This document shows, piece after piece, positions 21,996 through 26,809 of a stretch of DNA of 26,809 bases. Source of the DNA: Bacillota bacterium (GTDB lineage Bacteria; Bacillota; Clostridia; Acetivibrionales; DTU013). The stretch spans positions 1-26,809 of the forward strand of contig JAEZJL010000156.1 of assembly GCA_023415815.1 (NCBI GenBank), in the 5' to 3' direction. The notes beneath the pieces are model-generated. The model saw only the letters and a list, made by a program, of their open reading frames with translations, did not search any database and was not told the DNA's origin. The stretch's first letter is position 1. The number at the start of each line of letters is the position of its first letter. A program made the translations under genes and the position numbers.

Positions 21996-23207
21996 ATGCC
22001 GGAAAAAATCAAGATGAAAACCCCGCTTGTCGAGATGGACGGGGACGAAATGACCAGAATCATATGGCAGATGATCAAGGACATCCTGCTTGTCCCGTAT
22101 ATAGACCTTAAGACGGAATATTACGACCTGGGACTTGTCAAAAGAGATGAAACCGACGACAGAATAACCACCGAAGCGGCTCTGGCCAACAAGAAATACG
22201 GCGTTGCCGTCAAGTGCGCCACCATCACCCCGAACGCCCAAAGGGTGGAGGAATACAAGCTCAAGCAGATGTGGAAGAGTCCAAACGGCACGATAAGGGC
22301 CATCCTTGACGGGACCGTTTTCAGGGCTCCGGTAATCGTAAACAGCGTCAAGCCCTTTGTGAAGAACTGGAAGAAGCCGATAACCATTGCCAGGCACGCC
22401 TACGGCGACGTATACAGGGATGTGGAATACCGGGCCGAGGGGGCGGGAAAGGCCGAGCTTGTCTTCACTTCGGAGGACGGCAAGGTATCCAGGCAGACGA
22501 TCCATGAATTCGCAGGCCCGGGCATACTGCTCGGCATGCACAATATCGACGTTTCTATCGAAAGCTTTGCCAGGGCTTGCTTTAATTACGCTCTTGACGT
22601 AAAGCAGGATCTCTGGTTCGCCACGAAGGACACTATTTCCAAAAAATACGACCATACCTTCAAGGATATTTTCCAGGAGGTTTTCGACAGTGAATACGCT
22701 GGCAGGTTCAAGGATGCGGGCATAGAATATTTCTATACGCTCATTGACGACGCGGTGGCAAGGATCATCAGGTCGGAGGGCGGCATGGTCTGGGCCTGCA
22801 AGAACTACGACGGCGACGTCATGTCCGACATGGTTGCGACCGCCTTCGGAAGCCTCGCCATGATGACCTCGGTGCTTGTATCCCCCGACGGCAATTATGA
22901 ATACGAAGCCGCCCACGGCACGGTCACCAGACATTACTACAAGCACCTGAAGGGCGAGGAGACCTCTACAAACCCCATCGCCACGCTTTTTGCCTGGACG
23001 GGCGCGCTGAAAAAGCGCGGCGAGCTGGACGGCATAGATGAACTGGTGCATTTTGCGGAGAAGCTGGAAAAAGCCTCCATAGAAACCATAGAATCCGGAA
23101 TCATGACCAAGGACCTTGCCGAGCTATCGGAATTGACCGATAAGAAGGTCGTCAACACCGGCGACTTCATACGCGCAATAGCCAAAAACCTGGACAGCCT
23201 GCTATAG
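21996..23207 (+). CDS. icd: NADP-dependent isocitrate dehydrogenase
   Basis: 403 residues, CAAGGAG before the ATG. The protein belongs to the eukaryote-like homodimeric type II family. The N-terminus has VEMDGDEMTRIIW. The isocitrate-binding loop is SPNGTIRAILDGTVFR, with the Ser/Asn/Arg ligands. Metal-binding acidic residues lie in YDGDVMSDMVATAFGSLAMM, and the NADP-binding segment is HGTVTRHYYKH. It converts isocitrate to 2-oxoglutarate, here most likely for glutamate synthesis in an anaerobe with an incomplete cycle. No citrate synthase or aconitase gene adjoins it. The TAG stop (23205-23207) is immediately followed by a REP-like palindrome. Confidence 0.95.
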   Translation: MPEKIKMKTPLVEMDGDEMTRIIWQMIKDILLVPYIDLKTEYYDLGLVKRDETDDRITTEAALANKKYGVAVKCATITPNAQRVEEYKLKQMWKSPNGTIRAILDGTVFRAPVIVNSVKPFVKNWKKPITIARHAYGDVYRDVEYRAEGAGKAELVFTSEDGKVSRQTIHEFAGPGILLGMHNIDVSIESFARACFNYALDVKQDLWFATKDTISKKYDHTFKDIFQEVFDSEYAGRFKDAGIEYFYTLIDDAVARIIRSEGGMVWACKNYDGDVMSDMVATAFGSLAMMTSVLVSPDGNYEYEAAHGTVTRHYYKHLKGEETSTNPIATLFAWTGALKKRGELDGIDELVHFAEKLEKASIETIESGIMTKDLAELSELTDKKVVNTGDFIRAIAKNLDSLL

Positions 23208-23425
23208 TGCGACAGCGGGGGACGGTTCTCATTTTGTCGCATTACAGCTTTTCGTAGATGCTGTGAGTTAAATATATATATTGCAAAAAAGATTTGGGTA
23301 AGGAGTAAAGTATTTTTGCAACAGGATAATAAGGTAATATAAGCTAAAAAACCGGTGAGTCCGAATCCTTTTTCATTGAATATAGAAAAATGCGACAATT
23401 TAAGAACCGTCCCCCATTGTCGCGG
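23208..23425. repeat. Inverted pair of GGGGACGGTTCT REP-like palindromes before GH30
   Basis: Copy A (23208-23241) reads TGCGACA, then GGGGGACGGTTCT, then TGTCGCA. Copy B (23391-23425) is the same in reverse orientation (AAGAACCGTCCCCC between TGCGACA and TGTCGCG). Each is itself palindromic at its ends. Copy A starts on the base after the isocitrate dehydrogenase stop codon. The 149 bases between the copies hold the dispersed element at 23281. The arrangement resembles paired REP elements (BIME). Confidence 0.85.
23281..23339 (+). repeat. Dispersed repeat, copy 2 (TTGCAAAAAAGATTTG element)
   Basis: Matches 10179-10239 over nearly its full length, with two single-base gaps and a handful of substitutions. 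Both are in + orientation and upstream of carbohydrate-active enzyme genes. Confidence 0.8.
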
Positions 23426-23444
23426 AAAATGAGGTTGATGGATT

Positions 23445-24803
23445 ATGAGCGGCAAAGACTCCAAAAATTCGGTTAAAGTGTTCCAAACCGCATATGCTAC
23501 CGGCGATAGGCTGACCAGGAAGGCAGACGTCCTCTTCCAGCCGGACCCGGAGGGCATTGAAAACGAACTGGTCATTATTTATGAAGAGCTGCAGTATCAA
23601 GAGATAGAAGGCTTTGGCGGAGCGTTCACCGAAGCGGCCGCAGTTACCTATTATAAAATGAGTCAGGAAAGAAGAAAGGAAATACTGGACGCATATTTCA
23701 CTCCCGGAAAGGGCCTGGAATATAGCTTATGCCGTACGCACATAAACAGCTGCGACTTTTCGACCGGAAATTACGTTTATGACGAAATTGACGGAGATAC
23801 CGAGCTCAAGCATTTTTCGATTGGACGGGACAAAGAAAATCTCATCCCTCTGATAAAAGAGGCCGAAAAAGCCAGAGGGGAAAAGTTCAAGCTGTTTGCT
23901 TCTCCATGGAGCCCTCCGGCGTGGATGAAGACGACCGGCAAAATGAATGAAGGCGGCCGTCTCAGGGATGAATACCGCGAAGCCTGGGCCAGGTATTTTG
24001 CCAGATATATTAAAGAATACGCAAACGAGGGAATTGATATCTGGGGCGTCACGGTACAGAACGAGCCGAAGGCTGTCCAGCCATGGGATTCATGCATTTA
24101 TACCGCAGAAGAGGAAAGAGATTTCATCAGGGATTATCTCGGGCCTATTTTGGAAAAGCAGGGTTTGGGGAATGTAAAGATAATATTCTGGGACCATAAC
24201 AAGGAAAGGATATATGAGCGGTCGAAAGTAGTCCTTTCCGACCCCGAAGCGGCAAAATATATCTGGGGCATCGGTTTTCACATGTATTCGGGAAGCCACC
24301 TTGAGAGCCTTTCAGCCACACACGAAGCATTCCCCGGATATAAGCTCATAGGTACGGAAGCTGCGGTCGGGAAGCATGAGCATAAAGCCTGGTGGGAAAC
24401 AGGTGAGATTTATGGCCATACGATACTCGGGGACCTGAACAACTGGACTGTCGCCTGGACCGACTGGAATTTACTGCTGGACAAGCAGGGCGGACCCAAC
24501 CATGTACATAATTACTGCGATGCGCCTGTTTCGGGAGATACTGAAAAGGATGAGCTCATATACGCAGTATCGTATTATTACATCGGCCATTTCAGCAAGT
24601 TCATACATCCGGGAGCCAAACGTATCGGGTTCAGCAAATTTACCGACAAGCTGGAGGTAACTTCTTTCAAGAACACGGACGGCGAAGTAGCCGTAGTAGT
24701 TTTGAACCGCGGAGATGAAAAAATTAATTTTTATCTCAAGACCAAACACGGCATTGCCGGCATCGAGAGCCTACCGCACTCCATAATGACTTTGACATAT
24801 TAA
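23445..24803 (+). CDS. GH30 family beta-glycosidase (glucosylceramidase-like)
   Basis: 452 residues, start at 23445 with a weak GAGG upstream. The (beta/alpha)8 core shows QEIEGFGGAFTEAAA, LCRTHINSCDFS, FASPWSPPAWMKT, the acid/base Glu207 in VTVQNEPKA and the nucleophile Glu305 in LIGTEAAVG, all in GH30 positions. WTDWNLLLD and a small C-terminal beta domain complete the fold. No signal peptide is present, so it should act on beta-glucosides or xylosides taken up into the cell. Substrate specificity cannot be read directly. Closest in pattern are GH30_1-type enzymes. REP-like palindromes lie on both sides. Confidence 0.9.
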   Translation: MSGKDSKNSVKVFQTAYATGDRLTRKADVLFQPDPEGIENELVIIYEELQYQEIEGFGGAFTEAAAVTYYKMSQERRKEILDAYFTPGKGLEYSLCRTHINSCDFSTGNYVYDEIDGDTELKHFSIGRDKENLIPLIKEAEKARGEKFKLFASPWSPPAWMKTTGKMNEGGRLRDEYREAWARYFARYIKEYANEGIDIWGVTVQNEPKAVQPWDSCIYTAEEERDFIRDYLGPILEKQGLGNVKIIFWDHNKERIYERSKVVLSDPEAAKYIWGIGFHMYSGSHLESLSATHEAFPGYKLIGTEAAVGKHEHKAWWETGEIYGHTILGDLNNWTVAWTDWNLLLDKQGGPNHVHNYCDAPVSGDTEKDELIYAVSYYYIGHFSKFIHPGAKRIGFSKFTDKLEVTSFKNTDGEVAVVVLNRGDEKINFYLKTKHGIAGIESLPHSIMTLTY

Positions 24804-24804
24804 T

Positions 24805-24875
24805 TGCAACGGGACGGTTGCGTTTTGCCCCATTCGTAAAAATGCGACAATTCAAGAACCGTCCCCCGTCGCACG
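24805..24875. repeat. REP-like palindrome pair after GH30
   Basis: A degenerate copy (24805-24832: GCAACGGGACGGTTGCG, then TTTTGCCCC) begins two bases after the GH30 stop. A good copy (24843-24873) matches copy B at 23391 in the same orientation: AAAAATGCGACAATT(C/T)AAG, then AACCGTCCCCC. The minus-strand small gene ends inside it. Confidence 0.85.
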
Positions 24876-25028
24876 CCGTTTCTCCTCCTGCGTTTCGAGC
24901 TTCCTGCAAAAATGCAAGATTATTATTAATAAGGCTATAGCGCCTATTGAAATCAGCGCCCATAAAATAGGATGTTTTTCGTACAGGCTCCGTAATTCAG
25001 GTATTTTCAAAAAATCAAAAAGCATCAT
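24852..25028 (-). CDS. Short single-helix membrane protein gene
   Basis: 58 residues (57 if the second of two adjacent ATGs is used), with AAGAGGG at 25033-25039 spaced 4-7 bases from the starts. The protein begins MMLFDFLKIPELRSLYEKHP. One transmembrane helix (ILWALISIGAIALLIIILHF) is followed by a charged tail (CRKLETQEEKRR). The last six residues (ATGDGS) and the stop are encoded by a REP-like palindrome, so the original C-terminus may have been different. I recognise no family. It points the same way as the next gene upstream on the minus strand, 61 bases away, and may share its transcript. Confidence 0.6.
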   Translation of the reverse strand: MMLFDFLKIPELRSLYEKHPILWALISIGAIALLIIILHFCRKLETQEEKRRATGDGS

Positions 25029-25089
25029 AAAACCCTCTTAACAATTTTTGCCGAGGCTTTCAAGAAAGGGCCGTTTTTTGTCGTCGAGG

Positions 25090-25413
25090 TCATACTATCT
25101 GTATATTCAGCTTTATATTTTTATTGGTTCCGGTCAGAAGCTGTATGAGCTCCGACGCGTCCGAAAAGCCGCTTTTGTAAAAGCTGAAGCCCCTTTCTAT
25201 CCCGATATTGCTTAAAGCATCTTCAAATCTTGTCAGTATCGCCAGCTGGCTTTCGGTCAGGCTCTCCTTCAACTGGCTGTACAGCTCATGGTATTCCTTG
25301 TTAAGCTTTATAAAAGCCTTTTCCGATTGGAAAGCCGCTTCCAGCTGGTCATACCTCGTAAGCTCGCAGGAATCCATGAACTCCCTGAACCTCACTTTTG
25401 CCGCCCTGTCCAT
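25090..25413 (-). CDS. Small helical protein, possibly DUF6809-like
   Basis: 107 residues from the ATG at 25413, which follows GGGGGGAT. A longer frame (to 25509) would run through the hairpin at 25451-25485 and is rejected. The protein is almost all helical and charged (RAAKVRFREFMDSCELTRYDQLEAAF, then LKESLTESQLAILTRFEDALSN), ending SFYKSGFSDASELIQLLTG. The last segment resembles the 'F..GFk.G..L' end of DUF6809-type small clostridial proteins, but the similarity is by eye only. It is separated from upstream sequence by a terminator-like hairpin. Confidence 0.6.
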   Translation of the reverse strand: MDRAAKVRFREFMDSCELTRYDQLEAAFQSEKAFIKLNKEYHELYSQLKESLTESQLAILTRFEDALSNIGIERGFSFYKSGFSDASELIQLLTGTNKNIKLNIQIV

Positions 25414-25450
25414 ATATATCCCCCCAATTTTATTTATTGGGGGGAAAATT

Positions 25451-25485
25451 AAAAAAGTGCGTGTAGGTGAAACTCCTACACACAC
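25451..25485 (-). terminator. Terminator-like hairpin in front of the 25413 gene
   Basis: GTGTAGG (25461-25467) pairs with CCTACAC, extended outward with one mismatch to an 11-bp stem with a 7-base loop. On the minus strand it is followed by TTTTTT and more T/A. It lies between the structured region at 25528-25620 and the start at 25413, so it could be a leader terminator for this gene or the end of a longer minus-strand RNA. Confidence 0.75.
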
Positions 25486-25492
25486 TATGTAT

Positions 25493-25521
25493 TTGCAATG
25501 AAACGCCAAATCTTGTATAAT
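25493..25521 (+). promoter_or_regulatory. Promoter of the candidate non-coding RNA
   Basis: TTGCAA (25493-25498) and a perfect TATAAT (25516-25521) are separated by exactly 17 bases. The predicted start, seven bases after the -10, is 25528, the first base of the closing stem of the RNA. Confidence 0.7.
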
Positions 25522-25527
25522 ACATGT

Positions 25528-25620
25528 GTTGCTGTGGCGGACGAAGTCCGTACGTGAGGAGTAGGCGCTACCTACCTTCGCGGGCCTGCAGGTGTCTCAC
25601 CACCTGTAGGTCACGGCAAC
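25528..25620 (+). ncRNA. Candidate structured non-coding RNA of unknown family
   Basis: The ends form a 9-bp stem, GTTGCTGTG (25528-25536) with CACGGCAAC (25612-25620). Inside are a 5-bp hairpin CGGAC-GAA-GTCCG (25538-25550), a 4-5-bp hairpin near 25561-25575 (GTAGG with CCTAC) and a 10-bp hairpin CCTGCAGGTG (25585-25594) with CACCTGTAGG (25601-25610). Two stem positions are G-U wobbles when read from the + strand but A/C mismatches on the minus strand, so the + strand is the one under pairing constraint. A near-consensus promoter begins transcription on its first base, and the sequence after it is T-rich (TTTATATTTAATTTT). I could not match it to any riboswitch, ribozyme, SRP, 6S or tmRNA pattern that I know. 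Confidence 0.7.
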
Positions 25621-25937
25621 TTTATATTTAATTTTCCCCTTATAAAAATTATACCATTGTAGGGCATATTTGCAAGGAAAAGTTTACTTGAGTTTTTGTG
25701 TGGAAAAAATCAGTAATTTGCAGGGATTTCCATGGAAGATGGCGAAATAGGTATTTATGCGTATGGTAGAGATGAGGTATTATGGTTATATGAGGAATTG
25801 GGAAAGCAATAATGCAGTTGTGCAAAGATAGTAAATTTTTCGGAGATATTCGTAAAAGAAGTAGTTATACGGAGATGTATGTGAATATCCATCCTTGAAC
25901 TGATTTTGAAGTATTTCTTTGAAGGGAGAAACTTATT
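25621..25937. other. AT-rich intergenic stretch before the HEPN gene
   Basis: Apart from the minus-strand promoter, only short frames are seen. One is a 26-codon + strand frame from an ATG near 25732 (MEDGEIGIYAYGRDEVLWLY, then EELGKQ), with no clear ribosome-binding site. A 66-codon minus-strand frame (25755-25955) is low-complexity and unsupported. The base composition changes here from GC-rich host genes to AT-rich sequence that continues to the window end. Confidence 0.4.
25648..25673 (-). promoter_or_regulatory. Minus-strand promoter reading toward the RNA locus
   Basis: On the minus strand, TTGCAA (about 25668-25673) and TATAAT (25648-25653) are spaced about 16 bases (consensus spacing 17). 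It would start an RNA near 25641 that runs antisense through 25528-25620, past the hairpin at 25451-25485, to the small gene at 25413. Confidence 0.5.
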
Positions 25938-26809
25938 GTGGGAGTTATAGAGCATAATTATACCTTAGAGATTGAGGATTTACTTAGCAATGCTAATATA
26001 TTCAATAATGATATTTACATGGAATTATATGAGGAAATATCTGTGAATTTCTCAAAGTTTTCGCTTTCATCTCATATTGGGGAAATAGATGTCGAAATAA
26101 ATTGGAAGCACGTTTTAGAATATGTAAAAGAGCATCTCTACAATAAATACGGAATAATTAACTATCTAAAGGTGGAGAATGAAAAAATAAGTTATGATAA
26201 TAGTTGGGCAAAGTCATGTATCGAATGTAAAATGATGGTTACAAAAATAGAAGGAAGGACAGAAGAAGCATTGGTCAATATAATGGGGCAATGCTTAGAA
26301 ATGTTCTTCTATGACCTTTTTGTTATTACAAACTTGTCAGTACCAGGATGTCTTTGCTTTTTCAACGCTAAATTAATAATCGGCAAAAATTGGATAGTAA
26401 ATTACCGTACTTGTTCTTCCATGTTTTCACATTCTTATGGAATAAGTAAAACGAATAAATGGCCAGAAATTTACATACTGAAACTAAAGGATGTTATAGA
26501 ATGGTATAAAAGTTTAGATATAGGCTTTAAGCAGATTGCGAAAGCAAGAACAATTAAAGCTATTTTTGCTCTTCTTCACACATGCAAAGAAGAGGATATT
26601 ACACCTACATTACTTATATGGTTGGCACATGCATTAGAATCATTATATGATACACCAAGTGCTATGATAAGCAAAGTATTAAAGGATAGGATATTTTTAT
26701 TCTTAGAACAACCCAAAGAGAATTCTAAAAAAAAAAAAGAAATCGAAAGTTTTTATGCTTCCAGAAGTAGTTTTGTAAATGGAGATTTCGAAATACATCA
26801 TCCTTGTTG
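25938..26809 (+). CDS. Apea-like HEPN domain protein, 5' part (runs off the window)
   Basis: 290 codons from a GTG at 25938, with AAGGGAG at 25922-25928, open to the window end. The N-terminal 200 residues are of unknown fold. From about residue 195 the sequence (IKAIFALLHTCKEE, then LLIWLAHALESLYDTPSAMISKVLKDRI) and the end IESFYASRSSFVNGDFEIHH follow the pattern of Apea-like HEPN domains, where 'aLEsLy' and 'Y..RS..vHG' are conserved. HEPN proteins are often RNases in phage defence and toxin-antitoxin systems. The usual R-x4-H motif is R-x4-N here (RSSFVN), so catalysis may be altered, although nearby HH could compensate. The gene is much AT-richer than the host genes to its left, suggesting transfer. 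Confidence 0.6.
   Translation, partial: MGVIEHNYTLEIEDLLSNANIFNNDIYMELYEEISVNFSKFSLSSHIGEIDVEINWKHVLEYVKEHLYNKYGIINYLKVENEKISYDNSWAKSCIECKMMVTKIEGRTEEALVNIMGQCLEMFFYDLFVITNLSVPGCLCFFNAKLIIGKNWIVNYRTCSSMFSHSYGISKTNKWPEIYILKLKDVIEWYKSLDIGFKQIAKARTIKAIFALLHTCKEEDITPTLLIWLAHALESLYDTPSAMISKVLKDRIFLFLEQPKENSKKKKEIESFYASRSSFVNGDFEIHHPC

Noticed and set aside
21981..23051. 356-codon minus-strand frame opposite isocitrate dehydrogenase
   Set aside because: It lies entirely within a clearly conserved gene on the other strand, and its open state follows from the GC-rich codon pattern of that gene.
25528..25620. Hammerhead, twister, HDV-like ribozyme, T-box, SRP or 6S RNA
   Set aside because: Conserved core sequences of these classes (for example CUGAUGA with GAAA for hammerhead) are absent. 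The fold is described as an unknown class.
25528..25620. Retron msr-msd RNA
   Set aside because: Paired ends are compatible with a retron RNA, but no reverse transcriptase gene is visible in the available sequence. It cannot be excluded beyond the window edge.
25755..25955. 66-codon minus-strand frame upstream of the HEPN gene
   Set aside because: Low-complexity, no ribosome-binding site, and overlaps the start of the better supported + strand gene.

Overview
The window looks like a chromosomal segment from a spore-forming, Gram-positive anaerobe of the class Clostridia. Several features support this: Gram-positive ribosome-binding sites (AGGAGG/GGAGG) before almost every gene, a c-di-AMP (ydaO/yuaA-type) riboswitch in front of a LysM/SleB cell-wall hydrolase, an ECF-type S component, and a MerR regulator with an effector-binding domain. 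Most host genes are fairly GC-rich. Three stretches are visibly AT-richer: the distal half of the tail fibre, the gap at 3662-4160, and the right-hand end from about 25640. I cannot place the genus from the sequence alone.

Layout. (1) 1-5256, + strand: the distal end of a prophage or phage-tail-like cluster. In order it holds the baseplate J C-terminus, a DUF2313/YmfQ-like tail protein, a large tail fibre with four 63-residue repeats, a small tail-fibre-associated protein, a roughly 500-base gene-poor gap, an NlpC/P60 endolysin and a holin-like protein, followed by a strong terminator. (2) 5507-8524, - strand: a MerR/GyrI-like regulator with a 19-bp-spacer promoter, a LysM-LysM-SleB hydrolase behind a c-di-AMP riboswitch, and an acyl-ACP thioesterase. 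(3) 8553-8890: a divergent intergenic region filled with palindromic repeats, including a 59-bp tandem array that forms the apparent 5' leader of a patatin-like phospholipase. (4) 10300-19095: one 2931-residue cyclic beta-1,2-glucan synthase (GT84, cyclisation and GH94-like domains). (5) 19184-21096: a cysteine-cluster protein, a small two-helix membrane protein and an ECF S component. (6) 21368-24803: a SEC-C protein, NADP-type isocitrate dehydrogenase and a cytosolic GH30 beta-glycosidase. (7) 24852-26809: a short membrane-protein gene, a small helical protein, a well-folded candidate non-coding RNA of unknown family, and the 5' part of an AT-rich gene with an Apea-like HEPN domain.

How the pieces relate. 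Cell-envelope functions dominate the host part: c-di-AMP-controlled wall hydrolysis, lipid hydrolysis (thioesterase, patatin) and periplasmic or extracellular-type beta-glucan synthesis. GH30 could act on beta-glucosides. No clear multi-gene metabolic operon is visible outside the phage cluster.

The most unusual layer lies between the genes. A family of GGGGAC-core palindromes (REP/BIME-like) sits against or inside the 3' ends of the glucan synthase, isocitrate dehydrogenase, GH30 and a small membrane-protein gene, and fills the patatin leader. A second family of TTGCAAAAA...TTTTTGCAA inverted repeats occurs upstream of several genes. The best candidate for something undescribed is the RNA at 25528-25620. 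It has its own promoter at exact spacing, a 9-bp closing stem, and wobble pairs that are valid only on the + strand.
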